Below are positions 33,423 to 41,318 of a stretch of 47,112 nucleotides of DNA, piece by piece. The DNA lies in IMG/VR virus record IMGVR_UViG_3300025151_000063, positions 1 through 47,112 of that record; one strand, written 5' to 3'. The translations under genes were made by a program, and so were the position numbers. The stretch's first letter is position 1; the number at the start of each line of letters is the position of its first letter. Source of the DNA: a virus. The notes below the pieces were generated by a model, which was not told where the DNA came from, did not search any database, and saw only the letters and a program-made list of their open reading frames with translations.

Positions 33423-33767
33423 TCAGCGGCGGCTCGTGATGGTCACATAAAACACCGCAGCCGAGGCGTCACGGGTGTTTCCTGCTTGCTGAAGGGCTCC
33501 GGCGGCAGGGAGGGCAGGGTTGCCCGCATCTCCGGGCCTGCCTTCAAACAGCATCATCTTCTTGTTCGCAGCATCATAGGACGCAACGAATCCGTTGGCG
33601 GCCTTGTTCGCAATGGAGATCGACACCATGCGGCCGAAACCGTAATCGTCTGCATCGAAGGCTTCGCCTCCGGTTGGGTAAGATGAATCAAAGGTCACGG
33701 TCAAATGCACTTTGGAAGTGCTACCGCTCACTTCTGCTCGTCCGTCTTGCACAATGGTCAGTCCCAT
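33423..33767 (-). CDS. Head decoration/structural candidate, 114 aa
   Basis: ATG 33767 with an AGGA-containing leader. A small beta-rich protein with KVHLTVTFDSSYPTGGEAF and later GRMVSISIANKAANGFVASY and AVFYVTITSRR. A TFDSSYPTGGE segment of this type recurs in small structural proteins close to phage capsid genes, which suggests a capsid cement or decoration subunit. A TATA-like AT-rich patch lies 23-32 nt upstream, so it may be transcribed separately. Confidence 0.58.
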   Translation of the reverse strand: MGLTIVQDGRAEVSGSTSKVHLTVTFDSSYPTGGEAFDADDYGFGRMVSISIANKAANGFVASYDAANKKMMLFEGRPGDAGNPALPAAGALQQAGNTRDASAAVFYVTITSRR

Positions 33768-33789
33768 GTTTGTTCACTCTCGCTTCCTG

Positions 33790-33799
33790 TATTTAATTT
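33790..33799 (-). promoter_or_regulatory. TATA-like box upstream of the decoration candidate
   Basis: Minus strand AAATTAAATA, centre about 27 nt upstream of ATG 33767, in a 31-nt intergenic gap. The gene also has its own Shine-Dalgarno, so a short-leader or processed transcript is possible. Tentative. Confidence 0.3.
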
Positions 33800-34347
33800 C
33801 ATTCATACACGATGATGACTCGAAGTTCTCCCGTGTCTGCGTCGAATGTCCCTGAACCGTCTGCGACGGTGATTGTCGTCGTGCCGCAAAGCAGCCCGTT
33901 CCAAGGGGTAGGTTGGCCGATGGTATCTCCACCGGCTGTTGAACTTGCAGGCGCATTGACGGCGAATGGATTGCCGAAATGCGAGGCGGAGGTGCCTTGG
34001 TTTGCACCCGGAGACACCTCAAAGCGGAGGGGTGTGTTGCTCGCAGTCCGGTAGTCAAGAGCGGCGATTTGGTCAAAGCACAGGTAGCCATTGCCCCCGG
34101 AGTCTTCAATGTCCATACGGAACTCAATGGAGCCGCTCGTGGCGGTAGTGGACGTGGACTTGACGCGGCTTGGATCGATGATCATAGAAGTCACCTTTCC
34201 ATTGACCGTAATGGTCTTGGAAGCCGTGTTGTTTGAGGCGTCCGAACGAAGGTCAGCGGTGGTGAAGACCACGACTTCGCGGTTCGCACGGGTCCGAGAA
34301 GCATAACGGCCTTCGCCGTCAAAGATGCTCGTCGGATTGTCCACCAC
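33799..34347 (-). CDS. Virion structural protein, beta-rich, about 182 aa
   Basis: Start is ambiguous: GTG 34347 (1 nt after the upstream stop, GGTGAG just before) is chosen; GTG 34356 or 34359 are in-frame alternatives. The protein is Ser/Thr/Asn-rich and beta (REVVVFTTADLRSD, SIEFRMDIEDSGGNGYLCFD, TTITVADGSGTFDADTGELR). No family is recognised. Position among capsid-proximal genes suggests a head-surface or completion role. Confidence 0.55.
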   Translation of the reverse strand: MVDNPTSIFDGEGRYASRTRANREVVVFTTADLRSDASNNTASKTITVNGKVTSMIIDPSRVKSTSTTATSGSIEFRMDIEDSGGNGYLCFDQIAALDYRTASNTPLRFEVSPGANQGTSASHFGNPFAVNAPASSTAGGDTIGQPTPWNGLLCGTTTITVADGSGTFDADTGELRVIIVYE

Positions 34348-34348
34348 G

Positions 34349-34741
34349 TCACTCACCACTCAGAAGTTCGAGCAGGTCGGCCTTCTTCATGGTGGTCTTG
34401 ACTTCGTGGCCTTCTTCCTTGGCCGTCTTCATCAAGGTCGCACGAGTCATGGAGGCGTAATCGACTGCTTCTGCTTCTTCGACCACGGCTTCGACGGCGA
34501 TGGACTCTTCGACCACGGCTTTCATTGCCGTGACCTTCTCTTCAGCGACCTGCTCCTCTTCGGTCAGGCCGCCGACGCTCCAAATCGTCATTCCGTTCTC
34601 AATGCCGGGCATGATCTTCATGCGGATGAACTCCTCGGGAACGTCGTCACGGGTTTGACCACGAGCGAAGCCGTAGCCAACACCGTCCCAACGGACCTCG
34701 GTGTAGGGTCGCCATCCATTGAAGGTGAGAGTCAGTCCCAA
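34349..34741 (-). CDS. Head-associated protein with C-terminal HeH/SAP-like motif, 130 aa
   Basis: Start TTG 34741 with GAGGTGGT upstream. Residues 1-45 are beta-rich (LTLTFNGWRPYTEVRWDG). Residues 60-95 are an acidic helix (EEEQVAEEKVTAMKAVVEES). The final about 32 residues (ASMTRATLMKTAKEEGHEVK, then MKKADLLELL) form a HeH/SAP-like helix-extended-helix, the same class of motif seen in the 123-aa protein by the tail tube. Such motifs are frequent in head completion proteins. The identity beyond that is not known. Confidence 0.58.
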   Translation of the reverse strand: MGLTLTFNGWRPYTEVRWDGVGYGFARGQTRDDVPEEFIRMKIMPGIENGMTIWSVGGLTEEEQVAEEKVTAMKAVVEESIAVEAVVEEAEAVDYASMTRATLMKTAKEEGHEVKTTMKKADLLELLSGE

Positions 34742-34752
34742 GGGGGACCACC

Positions 34753-35124
34753 TCAGCGGTAAAGGACCGAAAGGCGCATGATGTCCGTGTTCGTGCCCGA
34801 GGGGGACGTGAAGAGGACGGTTGCGCCCGTGGTTCGGATGTCCGCGGGGATTTCAAAGGCACCCGAGTTGTTGTGGAGGCCAAGGACCGAGACGATCTCG
34901 GCCCCATCGACGCCCGCAATGCCGGTGTCGGTCAGGTCGAAGGTGGTCGCGGCACTTGCCGAGGTGATCTTGATGTCCACAACGAGCAGGTTCAGGGCAC
35001 CCGCAGCGGCGTTGGAGCCGATGGGGGACTGAAGCCATGCGGTTGATTCGGGGTCAGCCCCGGCCCACATCCGTAGGTCGAGGACAACGCTGCTGTCTGC
35101 TTCTGTGATGTTCACGTTTGTCAT
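34753..35124 (-). CDS. Small virion protein downstream of the capsid gene, 123 aa
   Basis: ATG 35124 after a GGAGTGA Shine-Dalgarno. Uncharged, Ala/Thr/Ser-rich and beta (SSVVLDLRMWAGADPE, LNLLVVDIKITSASA, GATVLFTSPSGTNTDIMRLS). It directly follows the major capsid gene, the usual location of a decoration (head-stabilising) protein. Not recognised as a family; role from position and composition. Confidence 0.58.
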   Translation of the reverse strand: MTNVNITEADSSVVLDLRMWAGADPESTAWLQSPIGSNAAAGALNLLVVDIKITSASAATTFDLTDTGIAGVDGAEIVSVLGLHNNSGAFEIPADIRTTGATVLFTSPSGTNTDIMRLSVLYR

Positions 35125-35161
35125 GTTTGGTCACTCCTGTTTCTCAGTTCTCCTTGGGACC

Positions 35162-36319
35162 TCAGGCGGTGATGTCGCGCACCTTGCCGTGTGCCCCATA
35201 GAAGAGTTGCCAAAGGTCGCCCATCGTGTGGAACAGACCCATCTGACCCAAGCGGTTGATGCCGAAGGGGTCGCCCGTCTCAATGCCCGACTCGTGGTAA
35301 AGCGTTGGCTTGGCGGTGCAGAAGTAAATGTAGTCCGTGTCCACGAAATACATTCGGCTCATTGCGCCACCGGACTCGTCATCGACGTCCTTGGACGGGA
35401 TGATCGGAATGCCGTTGTAGGTCGCCACGATGAACCCGGCTTCAACACCGGGGACACCCTTGACGCCGTTCACGCCGGGGACAACGCGCTTCATCTCGGT
35501 GAAACGCTGTTGTGGTTGGAGGAGGGCCTGCATCTTTTCGAGCGTGTCGTAGCCCGTCAGAATGACCTTGGGCTGACCACCGCGCTCCCAAATGGAGCGG
35601 AACATTCCGTCAATGATGTTCAGCGTCAGCGAGCGGTTGGCGGCGGAGGCCCCGGCATCGACGTTGGAGTCATACCATTGGCGCGTGCTGCCCGTGGACC
35701 GGGTGATGCTGTATTGGTTGTGGTCAGCGATGCTGTCCACGAAGGAAGAGGCAGTCTCCACGAAGGCCGAGGAGGTCGCACGGTCGATGGACTCGAATCC
35801 GTTGCCTGCAACGGTGTCCACGTCTTCGAGGAGCATTCGGTTGATGTGTTCCGCGTGGTGCTTCGCCATTTCCATCTTGATCACAGCGCGAGCGTCACCG
35901 AGGCCGTCGTCCTTGTCCGCAAGGAACATGGCCGTCTCGGAGAGGTCGAAGGTGTGAGCCACAGTCTTCGGCTTGGTGCTGACCTGCTCGAAGGAGGGCT
36001 TGGTCGTCTCGGGGAGGGTGCCGTTCTCAGGCAAGCCGCCGCCCTTGGTGAACGAGGGCTTGTCCGTGACGACACGCCATCCGCTCTTCTCCCAAGGCTT
36101 CTTGGGGAGGATTGAGAAGGCGTTGAACTCTTGGTTGAGTTGGCTCCACACCTTTCGGCCAAAGATGGCCTGATAGGTGCCTGCCGTGCTGCTGACGAGG
36201 GGCGAATCAGCCTTCAGCAGATCGGTTCCGCTGTAAGCCCATGCGTTCGCTCCCGCGCCTGCGCCGTAAAAGAGGCGCTCCATGTCTTCGATTGTCCTGA
36301 TGTATCCGGTGCTTCCCAT
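35162..36319 (-). CDS. Major capsid protein, HK97 fold
   Basis: A 385-aa protein with HK97-fold features: an N-terminal leader region, then FGRKVWSQLNQEFNAFSILP and KKPWEKSGWRVVTDKPSFTK (N-arm and E-loop region), a long spine-like helix (GDARAVIKMEMAKHHAEHIN), the P- and A-domain strands (PKVILTGYDTLEKMQALL, YNGIPIIPSKDV, RMYFVDTDYIYFCTAKPTLY) and a C-terminal helix. Located right after the protease/scaffold gene, as in HK97. Residues 33-38 (DLLKAD) hold a Lys36-Ala37 pair that could be the maturation cut. Start ATG 36319 has AGGACGTGAAG upstream. Confidence 0.85.
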   Translation of the reverse strand: MGSTGYIRTIEDMERLFYGAGAGANAWAYSGTDLLKADSPLVSSTAGTYQAIFGRKVWSQLNQEFNAFSILPKKPWEKSGWRVVTDKPSFTKGGGLPENGTLPETTKPSFEQVSTKPKTVAHTFDLSETAMFLADKDDGLGDARAVIKMEMAKHHAEHINRMLLEDVDTVAGNGFESIDRATSSAFVETASSFVDSIADHNQYSITRSTGSTRQWYDSNVDAGASAANRSLTLNIIDGMFRSIWERGGQPKVILTGYDTLEKMQALLQPQQRFTEMKRVVPGVNGVKGVPGVEAGFIVATYNGIPIIPSKDVDDESGGAMSRMYFVDTDYIYFCTAKPTLYHESGIETGDPFGINRLGQMGLFHTMGDLWQLFYGAHGKVRDITA

Positions 36320-36342
36320 GTCTTCACGTCCTGTGTTTCAGT

Positions 36343-37155
36343 TCACTCTCCACGCAGCGCACGACGCGCGAGGGCTTCAGTAGCCTTCCATGCGTCGAGG
36401 CCGGTGCCCATGTCCGCGAACTCCTCGTTCGATGGGACGCGCACGCTCGACTGCGTAGGGGAGGGGGTGGCGGACTTTTGGAGGTCCGAGTTTTCCATGC
36501 GGAGGGAGGCGATCTCGCTGCGGAGGGCCTCAATCTGACCGCCGAAGTCGTTCTGCTTGCGGAGGGCGAGCGCCTGCTCCGTCTCAGCGGAGTAGCGAGA
36601 CTCCCATTCCTTCTGAACCATGCCCTTGAGGGCCTGCTCGTCACGGATGGCCGCGTAGGCGCGGTAGCCGCGCTCCATCGACTCGGGGGTGAGGTCGTCG
36701 GCCTTCACGACATTTTGGTTGCCGGAGGGGCCCTTCATCCGCATCGGGGCCACGCCGGGTCCCTTGATGACGTTTTGATTGCCGCTTGGGGCGGGGAGGG
36801 CGGGGTAGGTGGGCTCAGTCGCGCCTTCACCGGAGCCGATCTCATCGCCTTGGCCGCGGTGGCTGTATCCACCGGAGCCCTCTTGGAGGTAGGCCTTCTC
36901 AAGGCCGAAGTGACCACGGAGGGCGTCAAGGTTGACTCCCGCTTCGTGAGCGAACTTCTCCAAGGTGTCGATGTAAGCGAGAGCGGAGTCTTCGGACTTC
37001 TTCGCCATTTCCTCTTCTTCCGCGTCTTCCATGTAAGCACCCTTTTCGTCCTTCATGGCCTTGTCGTCGGCCTTGGAGATGTCCGCGGAGCCGAGATGGC
37101 TCAGGACACGGGTAAGGCCCTCTTTGATTTCAGTCAGCGTTTCTGCGTTGCTCAT
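36343..37155 (-). CDS. Nested scaffolding protein from an internal start, about 270 aa
   Basis: Within the protease/scaffold gene an in-frame ATG at 37155 (MSNAETLTEIKEGLTRVLSH) is preceded by GAGGG with 7 nt spacing, a good Shine-Dalgarno. This is exactly where the protease domain ends. The product would be the acidic scaffold alone, like lambda Nu3 within C. The internal start is visible in the sequence; use in the cell is inferred by analogy. Confidence 0.5.
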   Translation of the reverse strand: MSNAETLTEIKEGLTRVLSHLGSADISKADDKAMKDEKGAYMEDAEEEEMAKKSEDSALAYIDTLEKFAHEAGVNLDALRGHFGLEKAYLQEGSGGYSHRGQGDEIGSGEGATEPTYPALPAPSGNQNVIKGPGVAPMRMKGPSGNQNVVKADDLTPESMERGYRAYAAIRDEQALKGMVQKEWESRYSAETEQALALRKQNDFGGQIEALRSEIASLRMENSDLQKSATPSPTQSSVRVPSNEEFADMGTGLDAWKATEALARRALRGE

Positions 37156-37710
37156 GTTCAGTCCCTCATTGTCTGTTGGGTTCTCCATCTTCAAGATCGT
37201 GTAGCCTGCTTCAGGGTTAATGCCCTTCTTGCACAGCGTAATCTCGTGGAGTTCAAGGTCGGTGATTTCCCGGTGGGTGCCCCACTCGGGGGTGGTCTTG
37301 GTGACGCGGAAGAGCGCCTGACCACCAATGGAGAAGGCCCGCAGGTCGCCATCACGAATCTGCTTCTGCACCTCACGGGCCTTTTGGATGTCGTCGCGGA
37401 TACGGCAGACGACGAAGAGGCCGTGGTTGTCCACTTCGGACTTCCAAACTCGCCCCTGCGAATCGGCGTAGGTGTCCACCACTTCGCCCACTTGAATGCC
37501 GCTGTGGGCGAGTTGGACGTTGCGGAAGGCCTTGTTCGCCATGAACTTCCCGAAGGCCTTCTTCAGGGCACTCGCAGGGATGCGGTCGCCTTGCTTGTCC
37601 ACCATGTCCACGGACGCATAGCCCGCAACGAAAAGGTCCCCGGAGTCGGCAGCCTTTAGGATGAAATCAGACCCGACAGCGGAGAATCCCGCCATTGCCG
37701 CGTCCGTCAT
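36343..37710 (-). CDS. Prohead protease fused to scaffold, 455 aa
   Basis: Start ATG 37710. Residues about 16-175 form a prohead protease of the S78/HK97 type: H69 (LAHSG), S127 (FSIGG) and an acidic residue in the LELHEITL strand (E153/E156), which together match the His-Ser-acid arrangement. After residue 186 comes a long acidic, helical scaffold (MSNAETLTEI ... LRSEIASLRMENSDLQK), including a short repeat PSGNQNVxK twice. Lys-Ala/Ser sites occur at K19, within ISKADD, VVKADD and LQKSAT, so self-processing is plausible. A TATA-like box lies about 28 nt upstream of the start. The capsid gene follows. Confidence 0.82.
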   Translation of the reverse strand: MTDAAMAGFSAVGSDFILKAADSGDLFVAGYASVDMVDKQGDRIPASALKKAFGKFMANKAFRNVQLAHSGIQVGEVVDTYADSQGRVWKSEVDNHGLFVVCRIRDDIQKAREVQKQIRDGDLRAFSIGGQALFRVTKTTPEWGTHREITDLELHEITLCKKGINPEAGYTILKMENPTDNEGLNMSNAETLTEIKEGLTRVLSHLGSADISKADDKAMKDEKGAYMEDAEEEEMAKKSEDSALAYIDTLEKFAHEAGVNLDALRGHFGLEKAYLQEGSGGYSHRGQGDEIGSGEGATEPTYPALPAPSGNQNVIKGPGVAPMRMKGPSGNQNVVKADDLTPESMERGYRAYAAIRDEQALKGMVQKEWESRYSAETEQALALRKQNDFGGQIEALRSEIASLRMENSDLQKSATPSPTQSSVRVPSNEEFADMGTGLDAWKATEALARRALRGE

Positions 37711-37734
37711 GTTTTGGATGATTCCGTGTAATGG

Positions 37735-37751
37735 TATATGAAGAGTTTCGG
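37735..37751 (-). promoter_or_regulatory. Archaeal-type promoter candidate (BRE plus TATA) before the protease gene
   Basis: In the roughly 50-nt gap upstream of the protease gene the minus strand reads CCGAAACTCTTCATATACC. The CGAAA resembles a BRE and CATATA a TATA box. The TATA centre is about 28 nt before ATG 37710, which would place the transcription start at or near the start codon, as in leaderless archaeal mRNAs. Single-site evidence, so tentative. Confidence 0.4.
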
Positions 37752-37759
37752 TTCGCCAA

Positions 37760-38005
37760 TTAGCACGAACACAGCGGTTCCTCGGGCATAACACCGCCGC
37801 AGTCTTCGCATTCTTCGAGCAATTGCTGTCTCGCCATGTCCATGATGCCCGAATAGCACCATACGCATAGGTTCAATTCAATGATGCCGATGAAACCAAT
37901 GGTCCCGCCTTCAGCATCAACGTCCACTTCAGAACCGCAAACCGAGCATTCAGGCAACGCGCTGCTCGGCTTCGCTTCGGTTTGCTTGCTCGACTTCTTG
38001 CTCAT
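37760..38005 (-). CDS. Cys-rich zinc protein, 81 aa
   Basis: Start ATG 38005 (MSKKSSKQTEAK) with GAGG upstream; a longer in-frame reading would lie inside the preceding gene, with which it already overlaps by 56 nt. CSVCG, LCVWCYSG, CEDCG and a terminal CSC give at least eight Cys for two zinc sites. It lies between the 1119-aa protein and the protease. Family unknown. Confidence 0.6.
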   Translation of the reverse strand: MSKKSSKQTEAKPSSALPECSVCGSEVDVDAEGGTIGFIGIIELNLCVWCYSGIMDMARQQLLEECEDCGGVMPEEPLCSC

Positions 38006-41000
38006 CAGCCTCGTCCTCCGCTGTTCGGGCAGGGAAACGCAGGATCGCCCTGCTCCCTTCAACCTCAAGCGTGGCCTCATCACCCATTAAGCCTCTATCA
38101 ACACGAACATTCAGGGAAGGAGCATCCATTGGCTCATCCTCATCATCAACGTCTCGACCATCTGCAAACGTCGTGCCGGACTCTTCGGTTAATTCAGTTG
38201 GCCCACGGGGGGCGGTCAGGTCGGCCTGCATACCTGACCACGCGCCACCATCAGGAGACGCTCCGTTCATGCGCGGATAGATGAAACGCTCCACGATGTC
38301 GTCATCAATGGCTTCGTTCACGGTCCACTTGCCGTCCTTTGATTCGACGCCGTATTCAGGACCATACATCTCCAACATCTTCGGCGTGAGGTCATCGAAC
38401 TCCTCACACAATTCCTCAGCGGTCTTCGACTCGTCTTGGTTGATGATGTATCGACGGACGTGAGACATGATTTGCTCAACCTCTTGCGGCTTGCCGTCAT
38501 CTCCGGAAATCGCAGGAGCCCGCAATACAGCAGACTTTCGAGTCAAGTGCTTGCGTGGACGACGACGACGACGTGCAGAATGCAATGGAGAATGCGTCCC
38601 CGGAGTCGAAGACGTCACCGTTCCGCCCCCTGACGCTGCTGCACCACCGCCGCCCCCCGCTCCCCCTTCCTTGAGGAGAGAGACTGCAAGCGGCCCCCAA
38701 AGTTCCTGCTGACGACGAGCGTGCTTGACGAGCGTGACCGGGCCCTCATAGGCAGAAAGGACGAATCCTTCGGGTTGCATTTCTCCCTTAACGACCACGG
38801 GGTCCACGATCTCGGGGTAATGCAATTCGAGACGTCCACCACGAACCACCACTTGAGGAAGCGTGGGCACGAACTTCTTCAGGGAGTCTTTCTCCACAAG
38901 CCGAATCCACTTTGGGTGAACCTCGCGCCCTTTCATAAACGTCGATTTTGCATCCCTGATCAAGAGTTCACCATCACGCATTGTGTTGGCCGTCTTGACC
39001 AAACCGTCCATATCAGACGAATTGCAGTTCGCCGGGCTCGGGAAGTGGACGTGTTCGGTGCTGTCGTAAAGTGTCCGCAACGCATTGATGCGGTCTTCCA
39101 ATGGCTCCATGTGAAGGTCGGTGCCTTTGTGGACGAGGAGGTCAATGGCCTTCAACGTCTTTCCGTCCACATAGGAGTCAAACGTGCAATCGCCGCTCAA
39201 TTTCTTCAAGTCATCCTTGACCTTTTCATGCAGATTTGCGGGCGTGATGCGGTTTCCCTTCTTGACCACGAGCATTCGCTTTCCGGGCGGAACCTGTTGA
39301 ACGACCCAATCTCCGCTAAACCCCTTCAGCGTGTCGAGGTCATCAAGGTCATACAGGGTATGAGCAGGCTCAATCATGGTCTTGAAGACGCCTGTTGGCT
39401 CATAGTCCGACTTCTGAAGATCGCCTGAAACGAGATGAGAAAGACCCTGCGGATTGACCGCGCTCATCGCATAGACGTCACGGGTCTTTGGAGGTAGTTC
39501 GACGTCGAGCATCGACGGAAGAGGGATGTGGCCCTTGTGCATCGTTCGCTGCAAGGTGGTGAACGGCGTGTCCTTGACGTCGAAGCGAAGTCCTTCGTTC
39601 GGGTCAAAACGCCATGCGAGCGTTGCGGGCATATCATGACCCCAAACGTCGTTGTTTCCTGCAACGTAAATCGGAGGCATGGTTGCGTGTGAAGCAGGGT
39701 TCACCGGCCCAAGGTCGCCCATCCGCATACCGCCCATGACCTTGTATTTCGGGCCCATAGGCGTCCGCATCGCTGCGTGATTGACGGCCGCTGCGATCTG
39801 TTGCAGGTTTCCGCGAGCAACGAGGTTCGACTGCGGGTCCGTGCCGGTGAGGACTTCAGGGCCGAACTTTTCCAAGACCTGTTGTGTGGTGTTGGAAATC
39901 ATGTCCCCGAGGTGACGGTCCACGGTCTGAAAGTGTGGGTTGTGAGTCATCCAATAGCCCGCCGTCGAGGTGGGGTGGTCTTCACGGAAGATTCCCTGTC
40001 GTGGTCGGCCAACGTCGGTATGTCCCATCATGGCGGTCCCAAGGGAGGTCATCAGCAACGCATCGGATGGAACCTCCATTCGACCATGTGCAATGCCTTT
40101 CACTTCGTTTGCATACAGATGAGCATGATTGGAAACCGCGCTCCAATTGCCCCTTCGACGGGTGAAGTCGTCAGGCATTCCGCCGTGAACGGCTTGAGCC
40201 GTCATCGGATCGACACTTTCCATGTTTGAGTTTGCGAGCGCGGGGAAGTGAGAGGAATGGGACGACGTAGCGGCGAGCCCCTCAATCACAGGAGAGATGA
40301 GACTGTTCTGAGCCCATCCCATCTCAGGAAATAGTTCAGGGTAGGACTGTTGGAGGATTCCCGCCAATGAGTCAGCGTTGCGACCGACCCCACCCCAATG
40401 TAGGAACGGCTCCCACCAATGATGGTTCATCGACGGTTCGCCGCCCTGCGTCCACGGGCCGTGGTAATGGTCATCATGGTCGCTGAGTCCCGCGTGCGAA
40501 ACAACACCGTGACGGTCAGCAGGCCTCATCCACCATTCCGCCATCGGGGTGAAACGGGCCATCCATGAACGCTTGGCGCGACCCCACGAGATGCCCGCCT
40601 TCTCCTGCATCTTGTTCAGCACAACCTTTCGTGCGGAGTCATCTGTTGCTGCGTTTGCTTGGGCCAACAGGTCCACGAAAGCCTCACGTTGCTCAGGCCG
40701 GTTCCACTCAAGTCCGAACAGGTAAGGCACCATACCGAAGGAGTTCATCAATTCCGAACGCTTTCGTTCGGTCCATTCTCCTTCATCCATAAAGGCGTCC
40801 TCGGCACGGTTGCGTTGGAACAGGTCGTGCATATGTTCGATAGGATGACCATACCTCTCCTTATCGAGGGACTGAGAAATGCCGACTTCATCGTTCTTCA
40901 TTTGCTTGAGCATCGGAATTGTGGAGATGATGTGATGAGCGTATTCGGGCTCTCCGTGTTGTCCGCCGTGCAACAGGGGGCAGCAGCCTGACTTCATCGA

Positions 41001-41309
41001 AAGAGGGTGATGCTCACCATACGGGTTTTCTTCATCGGCCATCGGCCAATCTTCAGCCGGTGAAGTGGACACCTTCGGGTGCCCCGCCAAAAGATTGCTA
41101 CTGATGACGGTCATTGGAAGCGGCGAGTTCAGGTCGCGCATTCGATATGGCTGATCGACAGGTGCCTGCATCAAAGCAGGGAGCGCCGCGTCGATGGCGA
41201 GTTCCGAGGATTTAGCGAGGTCGAGGTATGGACCAAAATCATAGTCAGAATCATTGAGAAGGGCGATGACCGCGTCTGTCCGCAGCCGGTTGAGTTCGCC
41301 CTCAGTCAT
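37950..41309 (-). CDS. Large structural protein with ligase-like domain lacking the catalytic lysine, 1119 aa
   Basis: ATG 41309 after GGTGGGAG. The N-terminal about 630 residues are His/Gly/Pro/Met-rich (HDDHYHGPWTQGGEP) and unlike known families. At about 632 a Lys-Ser (LQKSDYEP) precedes a domain (635-800) resembling the adenylation domain of ATP-dependent ligases: WVVQQVPPGKRMLVVKKGN (motif I, where KxDGxR would be), AIDLLVHKGTDLHMEPLEDR (motif III region), DMDGLVKTAN (motif IV) and FMKGREVHPKWIRLV (motif V). The nucleophilic Lys is replaced by Gln/Val, so it is unlikely to be active. A Gly/Ala-rich linker, an Arg-rich patch and an acidic C-terminus follow. It lies between portal-side and protease genes, so it is probably a virion or assembly protein. 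Confidence 0.62.
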   Translation of the reverse strand: MTEGELNRLRTDAVIALLNDSDYDFGPYLDLAKSSELAIDAALPALMQAPVDQPYRMRDLNSPLPMTVISSNLLAGHPKVSTSPAEDWPMADEENPYGEHHPLSMKSGCCPLLHGGQHGEPEYAHHIISTIPMLKQMKNDEVGISQSLDKERYGHPIEHMHDLFQRNRAEDAFMDEGEWTERKRSELMNSFGMVPYLFGLEWNRPEQREAFVDLLAQANAATDDSARKVVLNKMQEKAGISWGRAKRSWMARFTPMAEWWMRPADRHGVVSHAGLSDHDDHYHGPWTQGGEPSMNHHWWEPFLHWGGVGRNADSLAGILQQSYPELFPEMGWAQNSLISPVIEGLAATSSHSSHFPALANSNMESVDPMTAQAVHGGMPDDFTRRRGNWSAVSNHAHLYANEVKGIAHGRMEVPSDALLMTSLGTAMMGHTDVGRPRQGIFREDHPTSTAGYWMTHNPHFQTVDRHLGDMISNTTQQVLEKFGPEVLTGTDPQSNLVARGNLQQIAAAVNHAAMRTPMGPKYKVMGGMRMGDLGPVNPASHATMPPIYVAGNNDVWGHDMPATLAWRFDPNEGLRFDVKDTPFTTLQRTMHKGHIPLPSMLDVELPPKTRDVYAMSAVNPQGLSHLVSGDLQKSDYEPTGVFKTMIEPAHTLYDLDDLDTLKGFSGDWVVQQVPPGKRMLVVKKGNRITPANLHEKVKDDLKKLSGDCTFDSYVDGKTLKAIDLLVHKGTDLHMEPLEDRINALRTLYDSTEHVHFPSPANCNSSDMDGLVKTANTMRDGELLIRDAKSTFMKGREVHPKWIRLVEKDSLKKFVPTLPQVVVRGGRLELHYPEIVDPVVVKGEMQPEGFVLSAYEGPVTLVKHARRQQELWGPLAVSLLKEGGAGGGGGAAASGGGTVTSSTPGTHSPLHSARRRRRPRKHLTRKSAVLRAPAISGDDGKPQEVEQIMSHVRRYIINQDESKTAEELCEEFDDLTPKMLEMYGPEYGVESKDGKWTVNEAIDDDIVERFIYPRMNGASPDGGAWSGMQADLTAPRGPTELTEESGTTFADGRDVDDEDEPMDAPSLNVRVDRGLMGDEATLEVEGSRAILRFPARTAEDEADEQEVEQANRSEAEQRVA

Positions 41310-41318
41310 ACTCCCACC

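Noticed and set aside
35105-36115. Long plus-strand open frame (336 codons) opposite the capsid gene
   Set aside because: It is the antisense of a well-supported major capsid protein; no ribosome site, no recognisable motifs and composition typical of a reverse frame.
36707-36790. DNA tandem repeat or CRISPR-like array
   Set aside because: Only two copies of a short PSGNQNVxK coding repeat within the scaffold, with diverged codons; no repeat-spacer structure anywhere.
36478-37659. Plus-strand open frame of 393 codons opposite the protease gene
   Set aside because: Shadow of the prohead protease/scaffold reading frame caused by codon bias; lacks a start context.
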